DNA of 64,000 nt from Pachypanchax playfairii. Its lineage: Eukaryota; Chordata; Actinopteri; Cyprinodontiformes; Aplocheilidae. The stretch's first letter is position 1, and the number at the start of each line of letters is the position of its first letter. The stretch lies in contig SSNP01000171.1 in NCBI GenBank assembly GCA_006937955.1, forward strand, positions 141,638 to 205,637, written 5' to 3'. Position numbers and translations under genes: made by a program. This document shows positions 47,972 through 60,096 of the stretch, one piece after another. A model generated the notes under the pieces. The model saw only the letters and a program-made list of their open reading frames with translations. It was not told where the DNA came from and searched no databases.

Positions 47972-49317
47972 TTTATACATGCTTGTAAATCTAACCCTTA
48001 AGAGTGAATCTGCCAAAGTCAAAGCGCAATACAGCAAGGTTTTACTGTTCAAACTCTTACGGAGAAAGATTTATTAGAAAGCACTAAACTCAGGCAATTA
48101 CTATAGAGTCATGTTTAATAATTTGAGTCTGAATTAACTTGTTTTGTTTTCCTTAAAATGTTTAAATGTCTTTTTAAATTAAGTATAATAGTTGGATTTG
48201 AATTAAATGTTGAGATGGAGAGGTTAACAGCTACTGCTGGTTTGGTTTAGTTCTAGTTCTGTTGGAAAGGCTTACACTTCAGTCTGGCTGATTGTTTTGT
48301 TTTATTTTTAGGTCTGCTTTTTGTTGGATTGTCAAGATTAAAAATCATAGCTAGCTTATTAGTAAAATTCTGTGTATTTTAAGGTTAATCATGAACATTG
48401 TTTCTTAGCCAAACTGTCAGACACCCCTGTTAAATTTCAGCTTAAGTACCAAGCAAAATATTTCATATTATGCAACCTATTCAGTATTGACTTGTTTTAA
48501 AATGTTATTTCAAATTATTATGTAAAAAGCATTGCTTGTGTTAAGTCATAGTAGGCAGTTGGCGCTTCACAATCGTCTCGTCTTTTCAGTGTTTCACTGC
48601 AATGTTTCATTAGCAAAAAAAAAAAAAAACACATTTGCAATGCATGGCTAAGCATTTGCTCGGCATTCAAAGCAGAAGGGGGAAATCTCATTCTGTAAAT
48701 GGTTTAGGCATTCATATTTGTTTCTCCTATTTATGTGCGATGTAACAAATTCCTCTGAAGTGTGTTTGTCTCAGAACAAGATGAGATTGTGCAGCATTCT
48801 GAGCAAAATTACAAATTCAAATGTCACACTTTGCGAGTTGTACTGTAATTATGAAATCCTATTAACTCTCTTTAAAAGATGGTCATATGCATAATGAATG
48901 TTTTCATGTTTTAGACTGAATGGAAACAAACAAGAAGGGAATCTTGGTGAAAAATAAAAATAAAAGGCTGTGCACACAGCAGTTTTAAATCTGCCTTGTT
49001 CCATATGAATGTGTAATCAGTAAAAGTGGCTACTGTATGATTTCACATATGGTTTGTGTGGACCTTAATTAGCTGCTTCACAGCTGTAGGGTCGTCCTAC
49101 TAGGAACGCAACCTGGTATTAAAATCTCCCAAGAAGACTGGAAATCTGTTAAAATGACTATATGGAATAGATTTGACTGCATGAACCAACATAGTAGAGA
49201 AGCAGTCAAAGTGAAAGTGTCTAAATCAGCCATGGCAGCCAGGTTTTTATCCATAGTCATAAGTGTTGTGAGTGTGAATCACAGAAACTTGTAGATCCTG
49301 AATGGAGGCCGCCATTT
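47972..49317. other. Non-coding DNA with a candidate conserved block
   Basis: The block about 48610-48920 is free of repeats and carries a CATATGCATAATGAATG segment. An A-run lies at 48616-48630. No gene recognised. Confidence 0.35.
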
Positions 49318-49480
49318 AAAGGGATACTTCAGATTTTTCCATTAGGGTTGAATGAAGAAGATGTAATGGAGATTAATTATCTACCTGTAATTAATAGCTC
49401 TTTGAACAGCCTTAGTTTGGAGAAACAGAGATTAGTTTTAGCCAGACTGGGGCTCTAGTGGCCACTCTGAGTGGGGCCAA
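49318..49480 (+). repeat. Dispersed repeat 'R2', copy 1
   Basis: The segment AGCTCTTTGAACAGCC followed by TTAGTTTGGAGAAACAGAG and ATTAGTTTTAG recurs near 62035-62085 (CTCAGTTTGGAGAAATAGAG) and weakly near 57550-57600 (GGCTCTTTGAACAACAAAGA). It is non-coding. Confidence 0.5.
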
Positions 49481-49554
49481 GAACAATGAAGATTAGTGCA
49501 GTCTTAAAATGACTTCAAAGTGAAAAAACAGTGGTTTTGATGTTATATGATACA

Positions 49555-49810
49555 GCTTTACATGGTGTGATTTTTGTATCTATGTAAAGATCTGTAGTTA
49601 CTTACATGGAAGATTAACTCTCTAGGTGCCAAAGTCATAGCATTAGGGTGGGCCTTTATAAAATAATCTAGAAAAGCACTCGGAGAGCGCAGACCTCCTC
49701 CAAGTGGACATGTTGTAGAAAGTACTATGTTCGTATCTTTAAAAAAATTCCTAAATACAGGACAAGACACTCATGAAAACATTACCCCCTTGGCGGAGGT
49801 AATAACACAT
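49555..49810. repeat. Fish repeat tail with GGCGGAGGTAATAA end
   Basis: AAAGCACTCGGAGAGCGCAG followed by ACCTCCTCCAAG, and later CCCCTTGGCGGAGGTAATAA, match from memory the two landmark motifs of a dispersed fish repeat. The first motif is also a near inverted match to the second (CCTCCTCCAAG versus CTTGGCGGAGG), so the unit may fold. Confidence 0.5.
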
Positions 49811-52692
49811 GCTTGTACTACCCACTAGTATTAAATGGCAGTCATCTATCACAAATGTCTAGAATGAAGGTAGAGAGACCAACATCATCCATGAAGTGGA
49901 CTCTGTTATAAAACTCTTAGATAAAACAGAATAAAACATTATATGTAATTTATTATGATGTCATAATGTTTTTACCTTTATAGTCTGTCACCTGGACATG
50001 CAGTGAAAGGTGGGAATAGTTATTAGTATAAAACTTGCAAGTAAGATGTTTTGTTCTCAATTGTATGTTTTATGTGCAAAAAATAATTTTAAAGAGCATA
50101 GTTATTATTAAATTATATTTGTACACAAAAAATGAAAAAAATGACAATTTCGAAAAAAAACTAGTGTCTTTCCGTCGCTTATCATTATAAAACTACAGCA
50201 TTAAGAAAAAATTTAATTAAAAATATGATCTAGATCAAGAAATCCTGGTTCAGTTTGTGGTTTATTAGCAAATAACATGTCCTGTAAAATGGAATATGGA
50301 AAAGGCTGAGCTAAACCATGCAAATAAATTATTTAATTACAAAGTCATTCTTAAAAAAAAAAAAAAGACTTCAGTAAAAGCAACAAATGCTAGTTTGTAT
50401 TTTGTACAATATTTACATTTAAAAAACTCTGGCAACATAGACTTAACATGTCTTGTTCTTTCTGCAATATGTTTCCTTAGAATCTTTGTTGGCTTTTAGA
50501 CTTTAGATGTTTATAGAAATAAACACAACTGTTAAATATACTGTTAAATAAACTAATAGGAACTATAAATGTCTCAACTGAAAAATATTACAAAAAACTA
50601 TAAACTATTCCTTTCATCAGCAAACTGTCAAATATTGTAATAAAAATGTTACATATATAATCATTTGTGATTTCAATAGACTTCAATAGACTAGAATAGG
50701 TTTTTTTAAGGATGGAGATTCAGCTTTATTTACTTTATTGATACACTTTTTTTGCCAATACAACCCAGGATAATCATTCTTATATTAGCATTTACTTTGG
50801 TATGTGGTAAAAAAAGTGAAGACTAAATGAAAATCAGCATAATTCATCTTATTGTACAACTAAATTAATCTTGCAGAGGAAATCTCCCGACAAGTATTTG
50901 AATTGCAGATGTTTCATTAAAAACAGTGTCTGATGTTGTCAATGAAATTAGCTTCATTGTATGTAAACCAGCGCAGCAAATCGTTGTCCTTGGCAGACTC
51001 TTGCGTGTTTGCATGTTTTGGTAATTTCCCTGATGGGGTTGCTTCAAATTTGTGGACTCGAAGTGAAAAGCTACAGACTCGCTCAGTATTTAAACATACA
51101 TTATTCATGCTTTTATTACAAATTAATTCAGATTTATTTTAAAGATGTATTTAAGAAATGTTCTCATCAAATTAAAATTGTCTTTGAGATTCTTCTTTGT
51201 TTTTAAAGACAAAATGATTCACTTGGTGGTTGGTACATTTACAACTTTATGCTGCTGTTGGAAAACAATATTTTGCACATTCTTAAGTCCAGTGCAAGTC
51301 AGAATAACATTTGAGTGAGTGTTTTTTGCCAAATAAAGAACATCTTGGTTGATATTTTCCTACATCTGAACACCAATACAGAATAATGGAAACTTTAATT
51401 ATCTGTCCCAATCCCTGAGCTCTCCCATCTTCTTGTGGCAGTATCTAAAAAAGTCTGCTCTGTATTTTGACTCTTCTTTGCATTTCAATCAGCCTATTAC
51501 TGAACTGGTTCAGTCAGGCTGCTTTCAGCACTTGAATATTGCTGAGATCAGATCCGATGTGTCATTTGGGGATGCTGAAATTTATTCAGTCCTTTGTCAC
51601 ATCCCATTAATGCTTTTGTGATTCATCTTTGCTTGTATTCCATTCTGGGGTGTGAATTATATGTTGACAGTGGGGTGTGAAGGATCTAGGGGCACTACTC
51701 CAAAAAAAAGGGGGGGTTGGAACAAAACAGCTGTGTGCTGGTTTTGGTTTACTCAAGCCTTACAAGTTTGGGTTTGTTGTTATCATGTCTGAAGTTTGGA
51801 CATGACAAACGTATGATGGACCAGAACAAAAAATACTGACAGTGAAGGAATGGTCACCTAGAAGGTATGCTATAGCAAATCAAGCAGGACAAAGTGCTGT
51901 CAAATTGTGAAAAAAACATCAGAAACAATCCTGTAGAAACACTGAAACAAGAACATGATTCGAGTCCTTCTTGTTGTCTGCTATAGCTTCATGCACAGCA
52001 GCAACTATCATTGCTCTGGGATTGTTCGAGGTCCTGTCAATCTTAAAAGGCAGTTTGTCAAAATCTATCCTGTGATCTGCTCACACGCACTGTTTACGTC
52101 CTGTCCATCATAGTAGCATAGCAGCATTTCTTCAGCCTTGGAGTTAAAAATGTAAATAAAAATAAAATTAAATAAATGTGCAAGTGAGTTAATACCTTCT
52201 AGCCACCAAAGCTGCAACGACAAAGCAACTAATAAACTGTATAACTGCTTTTGGATAAATTTAGGAAAAATATGTATTTGCAGTTATTCTTATCATGATT
52301 AAAAAAACATTTTAAATATAAGCACAATAGCAATAATCAGTTAACTTACATTTAAACAGGAAATTTGCCTTTAAAGTAGCTGCTGTCAGCTCCTCAACTG
52401 CCGTTTTTTGAAAATACTGCAATGTATTCTGGGAAATTTGTGACCGAGGGAAGGCATCAAGGTATGTCCCATCTATCCTTGGTATGTTAACTAAAAAGCG
52501 GGCAAATCGAGTACAGATGCCTCGGCAGTGCATGAACATTGCACACAACCGGGGCGGGACCAAGGCATCAAGGCAAGGGTTCTTAACATTGAGAAACTCC
52601 CCATTGAATTGATTTATTTGACACAAAAACACCCAAAATGACACAACTAGCTGTAGTAATTGCACACGGCCTGTGTGTGGTGCTACACCACT
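49811..52692. other. AT-rich non-coding DNA
   Basis: No gene recognised. The 196-codon minus-strand frame 52312-52902 crosses the edge of the foldback element below and has no known domain. Confidence 0.4.
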
Positions 52693-53734
52693 ATGGCGTT
52701 GGTATTGAGACTCATTCTTGAGCAAACAAAAAGTCATTCTGAGCGCAAATAAATATTTTGAGCTTGCACGTGAGTTAAAGTTTGAGTAGAAAATATTTTT
52801 ACTCAAAGAAGAAAACACATCTGAGCCAAGAAAAATAAATAATATACACACAAAATTTATTTCCACTCTTGCTCCTATCTGTGCACAACCACAACGATAC
52901 AAACTCTCGCTCAGTTCCCTTTACCGGCTCCATCAACTGTTTCTCTCTGCGTGCGTGCAATGCAGCACCTGTCCTCAGGACTGCCGGTGCGCGCACTCAA
53001 CTCAATGCAGGTCTGACAATTGTGCCACAATTCCAGCCAATCACAAGCCTCAGAGAAGGTCATCGTGATTGGCTGCTTCACAGGGTTCCTGCAACACTGT
53101 AAAAGGTGTCCACCCGGTCGGTGTTTTTGGTGATGTGAAGTTAAGTGGAACTCGTCTGATAATCTACATTACGATAGCTACTATCACAATTAGAAAATAG
53201 CCTGATTCGAATGATGTAGATAGATGTAATACAAGGAAAATATAGAAACTTACCAAAATCGTAATGTAGATTATACTTCACATTAACTTCACATCACCGA
53301 AAACACCGACCGGGTGGACACCTTTTACAGTGTTGCCGGAACCCTGTGAAGCAGCCAATCACGATGACCTTCTCTGAGGCTTGTGATTGGCTGGAATTGT
53401 GGCACAATTGTCAGACCTGCATTGAGTTGAGCGCGCGCGCCGGCAGTCCTGAGGACAGGTGCTGCACTGCACGCGCGCAGAGAGAAACAGTTGATGGAGC
53501 CGGTAAAGGGAACTGAGCGAGAGTTTGTATCGTTGTGGTTGTGCACAGATAGGAGCAAGAGTGGAAATAAATTTTGTGTGTATATTATTTATTTTTCTTG
53601 GCTCAGATGTGTTTTCTTCTTTGAGTAAAAATATTTTCTACTCAAACTTTAACTCACGTGCAAGCTCAAAATATTTCTTTGCGCTCAGAATGACTTTTTG
53701 TTTGCTCAAGAATGAGTCTCAATACCAACGCCAT
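52693..53734. mobile_element. Foldback element with ~480-bp inverted arms (1042 bp)
   Basis: The arms 52693-53175 and about 53258-53734 are inverted copies with only scattered mismatches, around an 82-bp loop. The outer ends are ATGGCGTTGGTATTGAGACT and its complement. ACACCACT at 52685-52692 is repeated at 53735-53742, an exact 8-bp target duplication, so the palindrome is a mobile unit rather than a local inversion. No transposase is encoded. Mirrored open frames in the arms (52869-53102 and 53325-53558) translate to the same sequence because they are the same DNA. Superfamily unassigned; 8 bp fits hAT, long arms also fit MULE-like elements. Confidence 0.9.
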
Positions 53735-53944
53735 ACACCACTAACACAAATAAACACAAGAAACATAGAAGAAGGCAAGGAGCATGCACATAAAGCCTGC
53801 ACACTGGGTACAAATACTAATCGTAAGAAGAGAATGACAATGATGTCATCAGGGAAGTTAGAGGTGACGCTTTGAAATGATCAATTTCAAAATATTGCAT
53901 TTGGCTGTACACACAGAAACACAGAGGGGTCGTTTTCCAAAATG

Positions 53945-54685
53945 CAGGCCTGCCAACCTGTACGCATGTTGTGTAGCAAGTACACAATTAGACATATATA
54001 TATACGCGGGTACGACTCGCCCCTCTGAACTACGCTAAAAGCTGTGCACATGTGTGTCTGTAAAAAAAAATGCTGGAGCGTGGTGAAGAAGTTTCAGCCA
54101 GTCATTGCAGAAAAGCAGAGAAAACAAAGTCTGCCTAACCTACAGCGTAATTCCCCATTGCCTGTCACTTCATCAGTGATCAGCGCACAGCAGCGCTGAT
54201 CATTGATCACTGATCATCAGTGGGCACAGCAGCGCTGATCATTGATCACTGATCATCAGTGGGCACAGCAGCGCTGATCATTGATCACTGATCATCAGTG
54301 TGCACAGCAGCGCTGATCATTGATCACTGATCATCAGTGTGCACAGCAGCGCTGATCATTGATCACTGATCATCAGTGTGCACAGCAGTGCACAACAGCT
54401 GATCACTGATCATCACATGTATTAACAGAGAAGGGAGCGCTAAAATAGCCTTCTTTCTTAATCCCATTGTCAAAAATGAAATTTCTGTCTAGTGCAAAAT
54501 GTCTATATTTTCTTCATTAAAGGTATAGTAATAAACAATATAAGTTGTATTGTTTTTTACACATATATAATCAATTTCCAGACAGTGAACTGGGAAATCA
54601 CATGAGTGGAGTCGCAAAATTCTGCAAGAAAAAGCCGCTCAACCCAAGTGGTACTCACATTTTTTTGACAGGGTTGGCAGGTCTG
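53945..54685. mobile_element. hAT-type element with 6-bp duplication (741 bp)
   Basis: The left end is CAGGCCTGCCAACCTGT and the right end, read inward, CAGACCTGCCAACCCTGT. AAAATG lies immediately outside both (53939-53944 and 54686-54691). CAG tips are hAT-like and a 6-bp duplication fits the hAT6 subgroup. The subterminal sequence includes a CGCGGGTACGACTCGCCCCT segment. A 39-bp minisatellite has expanded inside it. No transposase remains. Confidence 0.75.
54173..54416. repeat. 39-bp minisatellite rich in TGATCA
   Basis: About six tandem units start at 54185, 54224, 54263, 54302, 54341 and 54380, the last shortened. Each unit starts GCACAGCAGCGCTGATCATT and continues with GATCACTGATCATCAGTG, so it holds three TGATCA palindromes. 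Units differ at one position near the end (G or T). Confidence 0.95.
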
Positions 54686-54691
54686 AAAATG

Positions 54692-55761
54692 TTTCACTTT
54701 GGAACCTTTGTGGAGAACACATTAGACAAACTCTTGCTCAAAACAGGTAAAGTTGAATCCCCTGCAGCTTGAACTCGCCATAATATTCTTCTTCTAAGTG
54801 AAAGAGTCAGACTAAAAAACAAATCTAAGGGCATTAGTATCTGACAAAATCTTTGCCGGCCACAGTGTTAACAAATACCAGCTCATCCCTGAGACAATTT
54901 CTTTCAACTCTTTGTGTTTTTGGGACATCCACAGAGGAAATCTATAGTCATCACAAATCTCTACCTTTATTATTGTTTTCATTAGTTAATCGAAAAAACT
55001 CCATTAACTTCAAACACACCGTAATCTGACAAATCATCAAAAATAACAGGCACATCAGATATGATATCAGCTGGATGAGAGTGGGAGAATATTATTCCAT
55101 TAATAAAACAAATCAATATTCTAAAAGTATTTCACATAATCAGCAGATTGATTTAGATCCTAAATGATGCCTTCAACTTGTGTTAATTATGTTAGAGCTC
55201 AAGCTCGGCTTCGTGGGCTTTCGTTTGAAGATACAGTGAGTCTGTTTCTTTTTTCTTTCTTTAGAAACTTCCCCCTCATTTTCTTAATCATTTAAAGGTT
55301 TCTTCCCAGGACTGTGTCAGTGGCCCCTTACTAATCCCTTGACCTTTCATGGGAATATTGATTTTTTTTTTTCTTCCTCTGACTCAGAGACTTAACTGCA
55401 ATATTCTTCCTTCTTTGCTTTCTATTATTCTGTGCACAGATCTTTTTCCGAATTCACTATCTTTACTTGTTGAATAACTTTGAAGTATCTCTTTCAATAT
55501 TGCACATTACCTATTTTAATCTTTCACCGTTTATGACAACCACCAGAGGTGTGACAGAAAACCAAGAAATTATTATCTCCATTACCGGTTTTCATTACTG
55601 TTTCAATTTACACCTACATTTACACTTGTTAAAAGTTGGGCAGTGATATTAAAATGTACATAAATGTAAATGCTTTTTTCTTATATGTGTTTGTCTTTCA
55701 ACTTGCTGCTCTAGTAGGAATTCTCTAATCAATCTCACTGCTGACTTGTTTTGTTGATGAC
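54692..55761. other. AT-rich non-coding DNA
   Basis: T-runs near 55361-55372. Nothing recognised. Confidence 0.45.
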
Positions 55762-55764
55762 CAG

Positions 55765-56878
55765 GGGTTTCATTTATAAAACTTTGCATAGAATCTTTAC
55801 TAAAACCGTACTTAAGCTCAGCAAAAAAAATCTACTTACTAAGTAAGTTTGTGACCTATAAAACATGGAGTAGCTACGCACAGCTGCACGCAGTCTCCGC
55901 TTTATAAATCACACTTTACCTAGAAATGTGCTCAGGTGTTTCTGGATCACATCCCGCCCTCAACACGCCCACTTTCTGCCATAAATGGTCAATGCAAAGT
56001 GCCTTGTGGATGTCATGCATATAAATAAGCCGGCTCGTTCACCAATAAGATGGCAACTGCAGATCAAGGAAGATCAAGGAAGCGCAACTTCACCGAAGCA
56101 GAAATTGAAGTACTTGTGGGTGAGGTGGAAAAATGAAAGGAAGTGCTTTTTGGAGGTCACAGCAGTGGCATAACAAATAAGAGAAAATTCACGGAGTGGC
56201 ACAGCGTTGCTGAAGCCGTCAATGATGTGAGTTCTTCACAGAGATCTGTGGTGAATATAAAAAAAATGGTCTGGTCTAAAGGTGGAGGTTAAAAAAAAAA
56301 AGATGGCTTGCCGCCGCCAGAGTGTGTCTGCCACTGGCGGAGGCCGTGGCACCTCTGATTCACCACCGCTCGCTGTTTGGTTAGGATCTCAGCCGTACTC
56401 GAACCGGCAAGCGTGCATGGCATCGTGCCGGAGAAGGAGGGAGACACTGACCATGCAGAAGAGACTAAGCCTTTTATTAATACAGATCAAATGTGTCCGT
56501 CATTTAAATATAAAAAAAGACCAAATCTCGTTGTTCCCCCCCAGTGACTCTGGACAAAGCGTCCAACGAGACATCCCGGGCGGCGACCGAGGATGTGGCT
56601 GCAGGGTTGATCTGTCCCACGTGTCCCTCTTGTTCTGTGTGTGCATGAAGTGGTACAATCGGTAATGCTGCTGGAATAAATAATTTTATCCTTCTCAGCA
56701 GCAGCACTGCAGGTGCTTTCCATGTCTAAAATGTGCTTAAGACAAGTCCTTAGTCATCTTAAAGTTGCACACATTTTTCCGCGATGTTTTTTTATAAATC
56801 CCAAAGTTTGCGTGGAAGGTTGCTTACTCAGTTTTCCAACCACGTTTTGTGTGTAAGCAAGCTTTATAAATGAGACCC
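55765..56878 (+). mobile_element. PIF/Harbinger element with CAG duplication (1114 bp)
   Basis: The left end is GGGTTTCATTTATAAAAC and the right end, read inward, GGGTCTCATTTATAAAGC. CAG is present on both sides (55762-55764 and 56879-56881); 3-bp CWG or TWA duplications are known for this superfamily. It retains the Myb/SANT-like accessory gene as a pseudogene, but no DDE transposase was recognised, so it is a deleted derivative. Confidence 0.8.
56050..56292 (+). pseudogene. Harbinger Myb/SANT-like accessory protein, one stop
   Basis: The ATG at 56050 opens a frame reading MATADQGRSRKRNFTEAEIE, then VLVGEVEK, a TGA, then KEVLFGGHSSGITNKRKFTE and WHSVAEAVNDVSSSQRS, ending with TAA at 56292. 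In Harbinger elements a second gene encodes a Myb/SANT-like DNA-binding protein (NAIF1/MSANTD-like) that brings the transposase to the ends and the nucleus. The pattern FTEAEIEVL, a downstream Trp in TEWHSVAEAV and the RS-V-IKK-W helix fit that trihelical fold. The stop stands where Arg would be expected (CGA to TGA). The frame also ends earlier than in family members. Confidence 0.7.
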
Positions 56879-56881
56879 CAG

Positions 56882-59575
56882 CTCATTGTTTGCCAAGGTA
56901 GTTATAGTGTTCACAAGGCTCCTACAGACTGGGCCAGGATGTGCAAGTATCATGAAAACTCATTTTTAAAGAAATACTGTAGCAATCAACTTCAATTGTT
57001 ACATGCTGGTAGATTTCTGGAAAAAAAAAATGTTTTGGAATTTCTGGTAAAATTTCTTTTTGTCTTTTGAATATACAGTCAACAAACCATTGCAACATTC
57101 TTGGGTTGTAGGACTTAACAAGTGTGTCCGGATGACATGGAACAGATAGCTTTACAATAGAAAACAAGCAATGATTCACATAGTTGCCGCAAACCTTGGA
57201 AAAATGCAAAGAGGAAGTACAAGCATGTGTTTGTTCAGAAGAGAAAGAAGTTATGTTAGTGAATGTTTCATAGCTGATTGGAGGAAACTCTTCCTTTGAC
57301 ATGAGGTTCAGGTTCTGATAGTCTCTAGCCTTTCGTTAGAGGGGAGCAGCTCTAAAAGTTAGTTTTCAGGGTAGGAGAGGTCAGCAGCAATCTTTCTGGT
57401 CTGACTCAAAGTCCTGGAGGAGTACAGATCATAGAAGGAGGGCAGCCTACAGCTATTCACCTTCACAGCAGAACTGATGATCTGTGTCAGTCTCCCTTGG
57501 TCTTTGGCTTACTTTTGTGAAAAGGTTATGAGGAAATATTATCTTCACTGTTGTAGACGGCTCTTTGAACAACAAAGATTAGTTATGACTAAACTAACAA
57601 GCTAACACCGAGTCTGAGAGGACCAATGGACCAAAAGTGATTCTAGCCATCGCTAAACAGGTCTAATCTCAAAAATGTATCACAGTTAATGCAAACAGTG
57701 CTTGATAAACACCTGCATCACTGCTGATTTATCATTACAAGTTTATTTGCATATAATTTTAGTGCAGTACAAGCTAGCTGGGGCAATCCTTGTGGAACTT
57801 TCATAAACTCTGTGTTGGGAAAAATTACATGGATTAAAACTTTCTTTCCATACCTGGATGTATTGAATAACAGTTACGTGATAGTTTTGAAAAATTAGTT
57901 ATTTAATCTTTCCCCTGGCTTAACTTTGACAAGCTAACAGTCCATTGGCTCAAAATAATACTCTGTTTCTGCAAACTGAGTTCATTCAGAAATATATTTC
58001 TAACAGTATAACAGCTAAAAAACAATTGAAAAAATCTGAACTGTCACTTTCATTGTGGACATGTTATAAATAAGAGTCAGAAACTGAGGAAAAACTCAAT
58101 ATTGTGCCATTTCCTGGCACAGCACAGAATCTATACTTCTACCTACTTAATCTGCATTTCCTTTGCAACCTGTTCTGTAACTACCTGAGTCTGCAGTCAT
58201 TTTTGAAATCACCTCTTAATACCCCCCCACTTTTCTACATCTTGGTAGCACTTTGCAAATCAGCCGCTATTTTCCTTTCCCATATTCTCTCCACAAGTAT
58301 TTCTCTTGATTTCCATAATATACCCCCATTTTTCCCCATCTTACCATGGTCTCTCTGTTCCACCCCCTCCCCACACCTTCTTACCATCATTTACCCCTTC
58401 CTTCATTTGGAGACTTGGTGTAGCTCAGATTTCTTTAAATAACTTGTGTTGCCTCCAGCAGGTTGAAGCTGCAGAGTGATTCTGCTAACTAATAACTGAC
58501 AGCGAGCGAATGGGAATGTCGAATCAGTCGCACACGCGCAGCTGAAACCTTGCTCGCAGTAGACGCACAGCGCATTAGATCACACGACGTGGGGAGAAAA
58601 AAAAGAAGGCTATTGCAGGAAAGTGACATGTTTTCACTGAGGAAAAAGAGACATTCGAAGAAAGATAGCTTCAAGGTGTTTAAGTGTTTCATGTGTCTCT
58701 CGGTGCTAAATACAGTCTGGTCTCATCTTATTTCTTATTCACTCCATTTTACTATTTTTCTATTCAGCCAGTGTGAAAATCAGTCACAATAATGGATTGC
58801 AAAGTCCTAGTAATCTCGCACATTACGTATGAGTCATTGCCTTGCATAATGAATGTCGGCTAATGCACTTTTTTTGTTAATTCACCACAAAGGATTAAAA
58901 ACGCTCCTCTGTTATGAATCACTGCAGAGCAATGTGCATATTCTTAGCATACTGTATGCAGAGTTCCTCGGTGGAAGTCTTGAAATTGAACCAAAGTGGA
59001 GGTGGAGGGGGAGAAGGCAGAGTGTGATGCCTTTGTTTATTGTTCGTCCTCCCTGAACACAAGCTTTGCTTTGTATAACACGACCTTATCAGGAGGGGCT
59101 CAAAGATATCAGCTAAAGAATCTGTTTATCAGAAAATGTAGGTCTGACTGGATTCCTGGAAGCTGTTGCCGCTTCATACGTTAGTATCTGTTTAACACAA
59201 ACCAAAAAGTTTATTTTTTTAATCTCTGGTTAGTTAGAATCATCTCCCTTTTGGCTTGTTTAGATTATAATTAATGTTAATAAAAAATGTTGATCAACCA
59301 TGAAAAGACCGAAAGAGAAGTTTCTTAGTGGAGATAAAACAAATCAAAAGAGTAGCCTGTTAAACAAACAAAAAAATGTTATATTTACCAGTTTTGACAA
59401 TAATTTTGTATTGGGGATATTTTAACCTAAAACTTGAATATTCTTTAAGATGCATCCTGCTTTAACCCCAGTCTACGAAACCCTTTACACCTTTGTGACG
59501 TTCTTTTGACTAAAATTATCTCACAATATATTATGTAAATGTAAAGTTCCCCAGTACTTTGAAACCAAATGACTA
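56882..59575. other. Non-coding DNA
   Basis: No gene recognised. A weak copy of repeat R2 lies near 57550-57600. The C-rich plus-strand frame at 58104-58442 is low-complexity pyrimidine-rich and not a recognised protein. A repeat-free block near 58490-58900 could be regulatory. Confidence 0.35.
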
Positions 59576-60096
59576 ATGCCTCTTTTTCGCTAGGGTTGGT
59601 ATGGTACAAAACAGGTTGGCACGGTACGTAATGGGATTGTTGTGTTTCTATTACCATCTTGGGAATGTGGACGTGGGTGGGGGCTTGGGTGTGCTCAGCT
59701 TTAGCAAGTTGTACAAAAGGTCTGTGATGTCATTTGTGATTGAACTGAGTAGTAAACAAACCTGGATGTGGACATTGAGACAATAATAGAGGAAGTCAAG
59801 TTATTTTTGTACATGGTATTTGTACTGTGGCACTTTGTGAAGAAAAAACTCAGTACACAACATGCAAAAAGACGTCACATTTGAGTTCAGTCAGGTGCAA
59901 TTCTGTGACATCACTTCCTGTGCATACTGCCAGTGCAATCAGTGGCTACCACTACTTAGGTAAGCATGTGACTGACATCACTTTACTGGACCAATCCGTG
60001 CAGAGGTGGGTGTGTTGGTTTGCTCTGGTACGCTTCGGACCAAGGCAGAGTTGGTCTGAAAAAATAGGTTGGGTTGGCCCTGAAAAAGTTAACTGA
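59576..60096. mobile_element. MITE 'M1' copy B (degraded right end)
   Basis: It starts ATGCCTCTTTTTCGCTAGGG and follows copy A through GTGGGTGGGGGC, GTGTGCTCAGC, GTCTGTGATGTCATTTGTGA, GTGCAATTCTGTGACATCAC and GGACCAAGGCAGAG. The right terminus is eroded to CCCTGAAAAAGTTAACT, so the end is approximate. It is about 60 bp longer than copy A. Confidence 0.65.

Noticed and set aside
52312..52902. 196-codon minus-strand open frame
   Set aside because: It crosses from unique DNA into the foldback arm and shows no recognisable motif.
52869..53558. Two near-identical 77-residue proteins on opposite strands
   Set aside because: They are the same DNA in the two arms of the foldback element; no domain or start context supports a gene.
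54173..54416. CRISPR-like regularly spaced repeats
   Set aside because: The units are head-to-tail with no unique spacers, in an evidently eukaryotic sequence; it is a minisatellite.
58104..58442. 112-codon plus-strand frame with Leu/Phe/Pro richness
   Set aside because: It arises from a pyrimidine-rich stretch and has no known domain or splice signals.
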